Source: Hymenoscyphus infarciens
Lineage: Eukaryota; Ascomycota; Leotiomycetes; Helotiales; Helotiaceae
Direction: 5' to 3'
NCBI GenBank assembly: GCA_001414345.1
Contig: LLCB01000041.1
Span: 310,001-374,000 of the forward strand
Length of the DNA stretch: 64,000 bases
Below, in pieces: positions 35,230 to 45,707 of the stretch (position 1 is the first letter of the stretch; each line of letters begins with the position of its first letter). Both the position numbers and the translations under genes were made by a program. Under the pieces are notes generated by a model that did no database searches, was not told where the DNA came from, and saw nothing but the letters and a program-made list of their open reading frames with translations.

Positions 35230-36518
35230 ATGTTTCAATCTTTTCTAATGGCTCCAATATCAGCAGCCATGCCACTTCGCAGTCTCATGCACTGGAGTCC
35301 TTTCCGTCTTGGTGTGTATTTTCCGAGTTATTTTTCCCTCTTTCGGTTTGTTTTAGGAGGATTAAGACACTATTTCCTCCCTAGACATCACACTTCCTCC
35401 TCACGTAACCCTGTTTCCTCCTAGTTCCCTCAAACATACTTTTGGAAAGAGCAATACTGACTCCGAGATTTTCCGCAGACGCATTGGGTCTCGTCACACT
35501 TATCGGATCAGAGGAAGTGAACCAAGCAATAGGCAGACTCGTCGATAGCAAATATACGACATTCCTACCGCTACTCGGTCAATACCTGGTTTCCGGAAAC
35601 CAGTTCACAACTGCAGTTCCTGGCTTTACACTTTACAATGTCACCGACGCAATAACAACGACTAGTTTCGCTGGTTGGTTTAGTCGATGGTTACGGTCTC
35701 AAAAACTGAAGGCAAGTACAACGGTATTTGAATGGACTGTTCTACCAAGCGATCGACGACGCGAGAGAGGTGGAATATCACTCCTTATTGGTGGCATGGT
35801 TCTCACTTCTATGCTCGCTCTGACTATCTTGATGGGCGACTGGTGGGGTGTTGCAAACTCGATTGCCTTGGTTGTCTCTGTTTTCGTTCGATGGTTCCTC
35901 ATCAGGGAAAACAACTTGGGGCTAAATCAAGCTTGCGAGGACGCCTGCTATAAAACTCAAAATGCGACACGAGTCAAACTTCTGGTTACACTCGACAATG
36001 GAAACATGACGACAATCTATGCTCCCCGTGCTGTTGTCCAGAATGGATTTCTGAAAGCTCCAGTTCCCGTCCACCAATCGTTATATACTTGGACAAGAAG
36101 GGCTGGATGGCTGTTCTTTGGTGTCCATGTGATTGCACTCGGTCAATGCAATCTTGTTACGCAGCTCCTCACAGTTGCCTTGTTAGTTGGCAGTACTTGG
36201 CTAGTTGTTCGCGGATTTGGTTGTGATGAGTCTGAAATCGCCCATTCCATCCGTGTTCAAAGAATCCCAAGCACTTGTGACAAAGAGACGGCTCGGAGGA
36301 TGTGGGCTTACGCAAAACTTCAACCCACTCCTGAGGAAGAGGACTCACTCGCAGTCTGGAACCTCCTTCCCAGAAAAGTCAACACCTCGTGGTGGAAAGA
36401 ATACGAGACAGCAAAACAGTCGATGTACTTGAGCGAAAAATCCTCTTGTTTTTCGACAGTAACTTCGAGATCAAATTCGGAGCTCTCAACGATGTCCACA
36501 ACGCCATCTGAAGTGTGA
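35230..36518 (+). CDS. Integral membrane protein of unknown function
   Basis: Two exons, 35230-35311 and 35425-36518; 1176 nt, 391 aa. The intron (GTGTGT...CCTAG) joins SPFRL to VPSNILLERA in frame; exon 2 has no ATG of its own at its head. Starts at 35230 or the in-frame ATG at 35248 are both possible. Two hydrophobic blocks (about GISLLIGGMVLTSMLALTIL with the following IALVVSVFVRWFLI, and LFFGVHVIALG with LLTVALLVGSTWLVV) suggest about four helices. The tail is Ser/Thr-rich (STVTSRSNSELSTMSTTPS). Similar-looking membrane proteins of unknown role are common in filamentous ascomycetes. I assign no function. Confidence 0.65.
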
Positions 36519-36730
36519 AAAACTTTTCTTGCGACTCTGTTTTTAAGCTTCACGGCTCTTTCAAGAATTACACTCTGAGTAGTGTTTTTTCTCCTACGTT
36601 TCCATTGTTTGATTTATTCATTTCATCGGATCAACACCTCCTACGTTTATTAGTTTTTTACATGAACATTCTTATGAAGTTACGCACGAAATGGTTTATT
36701 GATCTTATGTTTGAGGTTTTGTTGGGGGGG

Positions 36731-37340
36731 TGTTACGATACCATAAAATGAGGTTTATTCCATTCCTTTAATATAATCAATAGTAGTTATTACACGCTCA
36801 ATGTCCTATCCCCCGTGAATGAAATATAATCAAGTTCCTTTTCTCCTCGCATTTTTAAACAGAGGCCCACAAGCGTTTAACTTTCTGAAGTCATGTAGAG
36901 AAAAAGTCTTCTGATAGACTGATATAGAGGTTTCCAATTCATTGCCAGTCAGAATGAAAACTGACAGACTGAAAAGCCTCAAATCTATCGGTTAATTTGG
37001 CTCAACGGTGAATGTTACGATTGCCAACCGCGTGATAGAGTTTATTTTTCATACCAATGCTAGCTATTTAATACACGGCTTTCGTTATCTGAAACGAAAC
37101 TAGAGGGTAGAGAGTATAAATCACCTTTTAACTCCTTATTATTTATCTTGCCTAAACTACCTTATAATAAACAAAAGAAGAGGCGGTAAATACCGGTACT
37201 CTGCTATAGCTCTCGCAACTCGTGCTAAGTAGTTATTCTAACAATCTGAAACAAGTTAAAAAATGAGTACAGAGCTTCAAGTATCCAAACCCTTTTGGAT
37301 CAACCCTTTGGATTATTGAAATATATTTACTTGGAGGGGG
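36731..37340 (+). mobile_element. Possible LTR retrotransposon end fragment
   Basis: A G-run (TTTTGTTGGGGGGG), which could be a polypurine tract, is followed directly by TGTTACGATACC, a plausible LTR start; TGTTACGATTGCC recurs at 37013. No target duplication or second LTR identified. Confidence 0.3.
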
Positions 37341-37680
37341 TGTTGCGTCTTCGTAGCTAGAAAGGTGTGCCTGATAATTGAATCATGGTAACTGGTCGTT
37401 CCTTCTCTAAGCTAACCTCACTCTTTGCGAGGTCGAGGTCGTTCCTTCCCCCACTTGACCTCCACTGGACCAGCACCCTCCTTGCCACACCACAGGGAGA
37501 GACTAGACTCGATCGCTCTTTTCCTCTTACCTCGACATCAAGCCGACACCGACCTTGTGCCGCATTGGTCGAGAAATAAGAAGGGAAGTTCCAGAGGATA
37601 ATCCCCCCCTCGGGTTCCTCTATATACAAAAAAGTTTCCCTTCGAGGTCGAATCACGGGGGGTGAGGGGAAACTGTTTAC
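37341..37680 (+). mobile_element. LTR-like fragment, copy A
   Basis: Polypurine-like TTGGAGGGGG precedes TGTTGCGTCTTCGTAG, as at the junction of internal region and 3' LTR. Downstream lies AATCCCCCCCTCGGGTTCC, then CTATATACAAAAAAG and TCGAATCACGGGG, paralleled at 59790-59875. This suggests a solo or partial LTR with its own TATA element. Confidence 0.45.
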
Positions 37681-38149
37681 GAGTGCAATTTTGCTTTACT
37701 ATTATTTCTTCGATCGATTGGCTTCTTGTGGTCTTAACCTTGGCCTCATATATTGTTTCCGTGCTGCATGCCCACTAATTGTTGATGTGAAGTAATGATT
37801 AAAAAGACGTCCATCCAGTTTCAACTCTCCATCACCATCGTTACCACACTCTCCTCCTTCCTCCAGACAGGCTCCCTATCTTTTTTCAAAACGCTCTTGA
37901 CTTCTACCCAGCAGTCCTTGAGTAGACACCCAGAGCAAGTCATCCAATGAACCTTTCGAAAGCCGAACCGGAATCCAAGACACCCCAGCGCGAGCCCTGC
38001 GATCCAGCTCATATTCCTCCAAATCACAAATTCGGTCGCCGTTCCTATTTGCAAAAACTCAACAGCTACGAGGAAAAACCTTCTATCCCCTCCCCCCCCC
38101 AAAAGTTGCTATACCATCTTTGAGAAAGCAGAAAAAATATAGGTTTGGC

Positions 38150-38660
38150 CCCCAAATTTCCCCGACCGAGTTACCCACATATTGCTAGCTTACTTGTGAT
38201 AACTGTAGCCCCCAATTCATGAATGGTTACTCGTGTTCTACCGGCTTACGCACAAAACCACAGCTTGCACGCACTATTTTTCACCCCCAAAGAAAGTATA
38301 ACTTACTCGCAAGTCTATAGCTTACTCAGAATATAGACTAACCACATCATAATCGCGACTATCCCCGGTAACCCACGAAAAGCACAACTGTTCTACAAGA
38401 TATTCCTACAAGATATTTCTACAAGATGTGGGTATTACATAGTAGATAACCTACAAACAGCCGGCAATAAATAACGACGATTCTTTCTAGGTAACCTGCT
38501 ATTCGCCAGCGGAACAGCGTCTGACCTATTCACAAACAACCCATAAAGCGCACGAACTTTTTAGAAACTTACTCGCAAAACCAAAGCTTACTCGCCACAC
38601 TTTCTGGCCCCCAGATCTTATGTAACTTACTCCTCAATGAACAGCTTACTCACAGAATTT
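38150..38660. repeat. GCTTACTCG motif cluster, patch 3
   Basis: Contains TAGCTTACTTGTG, CCGGCTTACGCAC, AACTTACTCGCAAG, TAGCTTACTCAG, AACTTACTCGCAAAACC, AAGCTTACTCGCC and CAGCTTACTCAC, together with four CCCCCAAA/CCCCCAGA boxes (TTGGCCCCCAAATTT at about 38145). In patch 1 the C-rich box is also seen as its complement, TTTGGGGGCC. 24 kb separate the patches. Confidence 0.65.
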
Positions 38661-39301
38661 TCACGGTGCTTTCTTACCACTCGTCGCGCGTAGTTAACGC
38701 GACCATAGGTGTTGTTTTGACACAACTCCGTTATCGTTGACTTGCGCATTTATGGACATAGCTCGCGGCGAACACCAAAAGCGACAATAAATAAAACATT
38801 TTACCACAGTTGAACTACTTGAGGCGCTTCGAGTATTCCAAACCACCTGTGTTAATATTTTTCAAATTGTTCCAGGTTGTTTCGAAGCCCTAGAAAGTTA
38901 GAACAATGAGAGCTAGGTAGGCAGGTACGATCCTAAAGTATTTCCTGCCACGTTGAATGTCTGTCGCGAGCATGGCAATCTAATAAAAGGTCTTTGTTTT
39001 CGAATTAGAAGAGGAGCTATGAGATCAAGAGTTGGCGGATTCAAGGTCCTAGATATCCAGATATGGGTTTCCATTCTGGGCAGTCCTTGCGCTTCTAATA
39101 ATACCAAAATTACATCAGGTGAAATCACCCGAACCCCCCTTCCCTCAACCCTACCAAGCGAAGGAATATAAAAATCAAGCACGCTCGCTCAAAAAACAAC
39201 AAAAACCCTCTTTACGATCAGGGTATCAAAATCTTAATCTCCGTCACAATTTCACCGTCTTCCACCTTCCAACCTTACATCATTCAGGCCCCTTTCCAAA
39301 A

Positions 39302-42133
39302 TCATCCAGAGCTCCCAGGTCTAACGTCCAAAGCCGTAACGAAAGTCTCCATAGGAGGTCTTGACGCACTGATAGTTTCCCCATTCTCGACAACCTTCTC
39401 ATCTTTGCCACTTCGCCCGTTCCCCTTGTGGGCAGAGATACCTTCATCCCCAGCCATCGAAGGCCTAGGCGAAACACCACTCTCCGTCGCCCCCGGAATC
39501 CCAACATCCTCCCCAGGCGGAACAGCATTCTCACTAGTAAGTGTTGTCATACTAGCGCTAGCCTGATGATTGCTCAAAGTAAAAGGGAAAGCAATACCCC
39601 CAGCCTTCGGCCGCTTTCTATCAAAATCATCTCCCTCATTAAACGAAGGTTTTTGAACCAGAATAGCAGGTGTGGAGGGATGGTCCACCGCAGCAAAATT
39701 CTCACCATTCGAATTTCGTGTGGCGAGAAGTTGAGAAACAGGAGTGTTCTCATCCACATCCACATCCTCATCCCCAGTTTGATGTTGATCCGACACGGCC
39801 CTCCTGACACTCCGTCTCCTCGATCTCGAACGACTCATATCCGGCCTCTGCAATAACTTCTTCCCATCTTTAGTTTCCGTGTCATGCAATTTTCTCGCAC
39901 CTGCCCCATCCGCCTCGCTAGCAGTCGTAGTCTCAGGTACCGTATCCGCCTCCCTCTCGCGATCCATAGTCTTCTCATCATGTTTACTCCCCCAAATACC
40001 CCAAAGACTCATTCCCCAACTCTTGCTCTTCTTCTCGGCCTTCAAGTCCTCACCTGTTGTTCTTCGCCCGGCTAGAGCAGAGGGAGGTGGAACCTCCCCA
40101 TTCCCGAAATCCTGGTAGCCCGCTGCCATTTCTTTAGCGCGTTGTTTTTGGACCTTGCGTTTTTGATGCGCAAATTTGGTGTCCCATTCTCTCTTTGCGG
40201 CCATCCACTTCTTTACTGGTCCTTCTTTGATCACTCCGATATCCGCAGGGGACATTTTGCATGCTGGAAGTTCAGATTCCGGTTCGAGAGTAAATACGGT
40301 TCCGTGACGGTCGACTTTTTGTCGAATCATATGGTCCTTGAACGGAGGCAGAGAATCTCCAGCTTTTCCAACACGACCAAGAATCTCACCCGCATTGTCC
40401 GTCTCCGCAGATTCATCCTCAACATCCGACTCAGACTGTGAAATAACCGAAACATCATCGTCATCCAAGATCTCAATCTCAGTCTTCTGCGCCCTAGCCA
40501 AAGCCCAAGCCCCAAACTGCGCTATCGATCGATACATATACTTCGCCGGTCTCGTAAAACTCAAAGTAGGCGCGACATGGCAAAGGTCTTCCCATACTTG
40601 GAGCTGAACATCTGTAGGTTTCCACCGGTTGATCTGATTCCTGTTGTGGTCGTGAGGACTTTCGTCTAGGAAAGCATCACCGGGGGGGTATTTGGAGGGG
40701 TTAGCTGCTTTGTGGGCGATATAGATTTGTTCGTCTCGTAGCATTTCACCGCCGCCCACCATTATAAGTAAGGGGGGTAGGCCTCCCAGAGATGGTTCTA
40801 GTATTGGAGAGACCAAGGGGTGGGATATTAGTGAGTTGTGGGCGTACATTTGTATCTGGTCTTTGATTTCGACAAGGTTCCCGTCAATCATGATAGATAA
40901 ATCGTGACCGGCCCCGGGGACAGTATTCGCAGCTGGTCCAGTTCCATCGTTAGTAGCTGTTCCAGTTGCAGCAGAATCATTCTGAGTTCCAGCATCTGGA
41001 TGATGGTCCACATGAAAACCTTGAACTGCATCTTCTTCGGTTTGCTGTGGGACAGCTCCACCTCCAACCTGCTGATGAGCCAGTTTCCTAACAATTTCTT
41101 CTTCCATAGCAAGCATATCGTCCGCATTAGGGGGTGGCCATGAGGCAGAAGGGCTATGGTGAAACCCATGTGCTGGAATATAATCTTGTCGTCCATCTCC
41201 AGAAACACTTGGGAATGAATGGGTCAAGTCCACCCAAGGGGAAATAAGAATAGCCCCAGCTGGTAATGGGATACCGCGATCTCGCAAAGTCACCAGCATA
41301 CTCAGTACCATACCCCCGCCTGCACTATCTCCAGCCAAAATAATTGTAGAAGGGTCCTGACCGTCAGAAAGCATCCATAAATATGCCGACAGACAGTCGT
41401 GTAAGCCACATGGGAATGGAAATTGAGGGGCCAGTCGATAACGCGCTACACTTTATTAGTATACTCCGATCATCGTTGTATTTCATAACTCACTACCACC
41501 AATTAGTCAATCTCCCCTCAACACAGAATCAAGGAAAACGTACCGTGCAAGAACTCTAGCCTGTAGCTTCCTTCCTATCCTCTGCATAATAAACCTGTGT
41601 TCATCAACACTCCCAAAAAAGTACGCGCCCCCATGCACGTACAACACAACCCTCTTACAGCTCCCTTTCGTCCATTTCCTCTCATTATAATCACTCCTCA
41701 TCTCAATCCACTCCGCATCCAACTCACTCCCCGGCCTTCTCCACATCCACCACGTATTCCCCCCAACCTTCGTAATCCCATGATGTCCTAATTGTTCCCG
41801 TATCGCCTCGGCAGCTTTCTCAATATATTCCTGTGGTATCTTCACTTCATCAACCTTGACCCACGTAGGATGAGGTACCCATTGAGCTGTAAAGCGTTGT
41901 AAATCTTCGACTGTGTGATGAGAGGCGTAGAGCAGGAATTTTCGTATCAGTTGTAGGCCTTCGTGGTAGGAGATGTGTGCTGTGGGCTTTTGCGCGAGGG
42001 GTTTGCGATTGAGGTACTGAGTTGCCCTGGTTAGCTAAGTAAATGTGAGTGAGGGGGGACAAACATGGGAGAGGTAGGTCTGGATGACTGTAGGAGTAAC
42101 TGCCAATCCAACTGAGATGGTATTAATTGGCAT
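39302..42133 (-). CDS. Alpha/beta hydrolase (hormone-sensitive lipase-like) with long disordered tail
   Basis: Exons 42133-42065, 42016-41544 and 41450-39302; 2691 nt, 896 aa. The first intron (donor GTTTGT) joins TYLSH to YLNRKP. The second is less sure: a canonical donor GTACGT with acceptor AAAG keeps the frame (ARV/ARYRLAPQF) but gives two residues more than the family usually has. HGG oxyanion motif at 151-153 (VLYVHGGAYFFGS), nucleophile elbow GDSAGG at 221-226 (Ser223), acid region GGGEMLRDE and a His in DLCHVAPTLSF complete the triad. The N-terminus may be a membrane anchor (TISVGLAVTPTVIQTYL). After about residue 480 the chain is hydrophilic and low-complexity. Likely an ester or lipid hydrolase; the substrate is unknown. 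Confidence 0.82.
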
Positions 42134-42765
42134 TTTGCTTCTTTTTCTTTCAAACTCTCGCAATGGAGGATTTGCCGGGCAGGAGTCCAAAAACAAACGG
42201 AGCCAAGATATCCAAACGCGTGGTTTCGAGGGATTGATTCAATTGCCTGAGGTACTTGTTATTCTAGTAGAAGCAGGGAGGTATTAAACATTAGAGAAGA
42301 GAACATTTACATGTGGTGTGAGTAGTGTAAGCTAGGAGGATCTCAAGTCAAGATGCACTTCCCAAATTGGATGGATGCTAAGGTACCTCCGTACCTCCGT
42401 ATTGGAATCTCATTTCCACACTACCGACCCACCACTCACGTCATCGAGAACACCCCCAATATTGCTCCGTGATCGTGAGTAGCTCTCGTTGTTCTAACAC
42501 CATAGTACACGTGATCCTGTTGTTGGATGCAATTACTGATATCAGATCAATTACCTAGGATGAAGATAATTTCGATGTGAAAAGAAAATGTACAAGAGGT
42601 AGACTGCAGAGCAGAGCGGAGAGTCTCTCTTGAATTGTCGCTTTGTGCCCGTGCGCCGGCTGCATTAAAATTTCCATCCCACCACGATACCCCCCCCCCA
42701 CTCCGAGATACCATCAACATACGAACTTCCATCCGCAGTTCAACGCCAAACCCAAATCCAACCCC
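42134..42765. promoter_or_regulatory. Divergent promoter region, hydrolase / TSR2
   Basis: 632 bp between the two starts. Includes the tandem ACCTCCGTACCTCCGT at about 42385-42400 and an E-box (see the site at 42505). Confidence 0.5.
42505..42515 (+). promoter_or_regulatory. E-box GTACACGTGAT upstream of TSR2
   Basis: The 11-mer is identical to the one 136 bp upstream of the BSD-domain gene (45065-45075). CACGTG cores bind bHLH factors such as Cbf1. This copy is 251 bp upstream of the TSR2 start. Function is inferred. Confidence 0.35.
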
Positions 42766-43420
42766 ATGGAAGTAAACGGAGGAGGAAGCGCGCAATCCGC
42801 GCCTTCACCAGGTACCTCCCCTCCTTATCCCTCTCTCCTCTCCTCCGAAAACTACAAAAAAGAAATTAACCCCGCGCAAAGCAAAATGTCAAGCCCAATT
42901 CGAACTCGGAACAACCCTCTCCCTCTTCCTCTGGCCCTCCCTAACCCTCGCCGTAACCTCCCACTGGGGCGGTCCCGACTCTGCCGGCAAACGCGAATGG
43001 TTCGCCCAACAGACAATAGACCTGCTTAACGAAACCCCCGACGCAGACGCAGAGTGGCTCGAGGAATTCCTGCTCGGCGTAATGCTGGATGAGTTCGAAG
43101 TGAATGTCGACGACGAGAGCGGTTTCGAGGTCGCAGAGCAGATTATGAGGATCAAGAAGGATTGTGGGAAGGGCGAATTTGGGGAGGTGGCAGCGATGAA
43201 GGAGAGGTGGGATAGGAAGGGGGGGAAGGGTGAGGATGTGGGGAAGATTTTTGAGAAGAGGGAGAGAAGTGAGGAGGATGATGAGACGAGCGGTTCTGAA
43301 GACGAAGATGAGGGGGGTGCGGATGTGGAGATGGATGAGGCGCCGCCGTTAGTGAGGGTTAAAGAGGCTGCGGAAGTGGATGAAGATGGGTTTACAAAGG
43401 TCACGAAAAAGAAGAGGTAA
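42766..43420 (+). CDS. TSR2: Pre-rRNA-processing protein TSR2
   Basis: Exons 42766-42811 and 42882-43420; 585 nt, 194 aa. The 70-bp intron (GTACCT...CAAAG) joins PSPG to AKCQAQFELG in frame. The WGG motif that names the family is present in LTLAVTSHWGGPDSAGKR, followed by the helical LLNETPDADAEWLEEFLLGVMLDEF section. The C-terminal half is acidic (EEDDETSGSEDEDEGGADVE), as in yeast Tsr2, and ends EDGFTKVTKKKR, another conserved feature. In yeast, Tsr2 escorts ribosomal protein eS26 to the pre-40S particle and is needed for 20S pre-rRNA processing. Next to a divergent hydrolase and convergent with the BSD-domain gene (200 bp between stops). Confidence 0.92.
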
Positions 43421-43619
43421 AAATTTGGGTGCAGACAGGAAAATGGCGTTAAAGGTATATCAAAAGGGATATCAAAATGCATTACTACCTCTCTACGAAA
43501 AATGTAGAGAGTATTATGGGCTTCAAAAACCAAAGATAGGAGTCGCTCAACCTAAACGCCTCGAAGAAGTACCAACTCCGAAAACAATGAATTGCCACCA
43601 CTTATACGAAACAAACCCC

Positions 43620-44929
43620 TCATTCCCAGTCCTCGTCCTCGCTATCATCGCCCTTTCGAGATTCCTTCGGACTGCTTGGAGCGTGACTTGGAGCACCAGA
43701 AGCGGCCCCAACAACATCATAACTGGCATCGCTATCGGCTTGTGATTTCTCGTCGGATTTGCGAGCCTCTTGTGGTTTAAGGAGAGCTTTATCAGCTGCT
43801 TGTGTGGCGGGGTGTAGCGTGGTGGAGGATTCGGCAGAAGCTGGCCTGCCTGCTTCTTTTGCTTTGGCGGTCTTGGTAGTTGCTTCGTCGTCAGAATCCT
43901 CGTCCCAAGCAACGTCCTCTTCTTCAGTTGAAGCTGCTGCGCCTAAACTTTGTTAGCTATCAGAAAACAACCAAGATAAAGGTGGCATACCTTTGAGCAA
44001 ATCCCTTCTGCGAGCTTCAGCAGTCTCAATGCTGTGTCTTAAAAAGTAGTACCGTTTCCAGAAATCATCGTATTTGACAGTATCCGGAACCAGCTTCTCC
44101 ATAGAGGCTCTCAATTCGTTGAACGTCTCCAAATCCTTACTAATATCATCTGTCTTTTTCTCCACATCAAAGGTCTTTGTCCAAGGTTCATATTCCTCAC
44201 TAACCGGGTCCTTGATAAAACTGTCGAGTGATGAATGTATAACATGTAGTTGTGCATCGAATCGTGTGGTATGAATTACCCGCTTTCCGGAAGCATCTTT
44301 GCTTTCAAACAATACTGCGTTCCCATCTTTGCCCGATTCCGCAGTCGGTGGTGCAATGCTAACAGCATCTTTCAAGAAATCTCGAAGATTTGTACCGAAT
44401 TTCAAGAGGGCCTCATCCGCCGCATCTTCCGCATGTTGTATATCCTTCAATCGTTTAGCCGCCTCCGTGCGGAGTCTCGCAAGCACTCCCTCAGATTCCT
44501 TCAAAGCCTCCTCGGAAGACACCTCCTTCTCCCCATCCTTCTTTTCCGCAGACGATTCCCCGGTAGCTGGCTGGGCAATGGAAATAGCTCGAGTACGACT
44601 AATAAGCGATGACTTCAAATCCGTAAATCCTTTCGTAGCCTCCTCTCCCACGGCAGAGAGTTCCGTAGAAGCTTCCTTATAGACAGATTCGCCCTAGCCA
44701 CTCTTAGCCCCAAGACTTACCCAAGAGATTCCGGGGGGAAACAAACCTGTTTTACTACGCTTCCGAAGAAACCTCCTAACCTGGCACCCCAGGGACTGGC
44801 GGAGATGGCCTTGTATGCTTCTTGGAAGTCGGAGTTGAGAGTTGTTTCAGGTTGCTTTTCTTTCTTTTCGGTAGGCTCGCCGGCGGATTGGAGAGTCTCC
44901 TCTTGGATGTGGTCGTATGCTAGATCCAT
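43620..44929 (-). CDS. BSD-domain protein (Dos2-like)
   Basis: Exons 44929-44747, 44693-43991 and 43942-43620; 1209 nt, 402 aa. The first intron has a GTTTGT donor and a CTAG end ([12 protein letters not shown]); the second GTATGC...TTTAG (DLLKG/AAAS). The BSD domain lies at about 230-295 with the diagnostic [22 protein letters not shown]. The N-terminus contains [17 protein letters not shown], shared by fungal and animal BSD proteins of the SYAP1/Dos2 group, and the C-terminus is disordered, ending in an acidic DDSEDEDWE. Yeast Dos2 is a poorly understood cytosolic protein; SYAP1-type proteins are linked to membrane and signalling processes. I would not assign more than the domain. Confidence 0.85.
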
Positions 44930-45064
44930 TTTTGGGGTTTGCGAGGGAGGGGCAATTCCTGTTGCTTGTTGCTTCGTAGATATCTCCGCTGGTTCTCGTG
45001 GAGTGACAAGTTACCTACCCTCACCTCACCCAATGCGGCAAGAAGGCGGAATCCGGCGCCAAGA

Positions 45065-45075
45065 GTACACGTGAT
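45065..45075 (+). promoter_or_regulatory. E-box GTACACGTGAT upstream of the BSD-domain gene
   Basis: Identical 11-mer to 42505-42515; here 136 bp upstream of the minus-strand start at 44929. Confidence 0.35.
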
Positions 45076-45574
45076 TTACGATAAGAAGCCGATAAGGAAA
45101 CCATAAAAATAAGTTTCAGTGCAGCTTGTCGATGGCTTTTCTCAAACACATACTTACTCGGTTTATTTGTTTCAGTGTGTCATGCATGTCCAACGACAAA
45201 AGAGTCAGAATGGACCTGGAAATCTTTTCCATCAGCCACTTGAGCATATATTAGAGGTGTTAGAAAGTCCATGGATCATCTTTGGCCAATTCTCAAGTCA
45301 AGTCACCATCATCCTAGTAGGGATTCACTAGGTACTCTGACAAAAGCAAAGTACTTGGTTGTTTTGTGATCATTGGCATAAAAAATACTCGAGATTCGTT
45401 CCTGCCTCTGTTGCTTATTGTCCCATCTTTCTCGGGTAATTAAGGTTGATTATACCTTTTACTATTCTATATCTAACTTTTGTTAGTCTATATCTATCCC
45501 TCTACTAAAGTGTCATAGCTAAACCTACCCGTCTATACTAAGATTATAGTGAACGTATACTACCTAAGCATGTA

Positions 45575-45707
45575 CTTCGTCCCAGGCCTTTTAAACGTTA
45601 AACAAGGGGGTCACTTTATAGAATTGAGAGGGTGTTTCGGTAGCATTAAGCATCGGAAATGTGGCAATTGCCCCATCTGGATAATGTTTAAAAGGCCTGG
45701 GACGAAG
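45575..45707. mobile_element. 133-bp MITE with TA target site
   Basis: TIR CTTCGTCCCAGGCCTTTTAA... (25 bp, one mismatch) at 45575-45599, inverted at 45683-45707, with TA on both flanks (45573-45574, 45708-45709). That is a mariner-type arrangement. No coding capacity. Confidence 0.75.

Larger units (their letters stand above)
36519..39301. other. Gene-free, repeat-bearing region
   Basis: 2.8 kb with two LTR-like starts (36731, 37341) and a GCTTACTCG patch (38150-38660). Minus-strand frames at 37357-37656 and 37821-38102 read through LTR-like sequence or lack protein character. Confidence 0.5.

Noticed and set aside
37357..37656. 99-codon minus-strand frame
   Set aside because: Reads through an LTR-like fragment whose relative at 59.7 kb is open in unrelated sequence.
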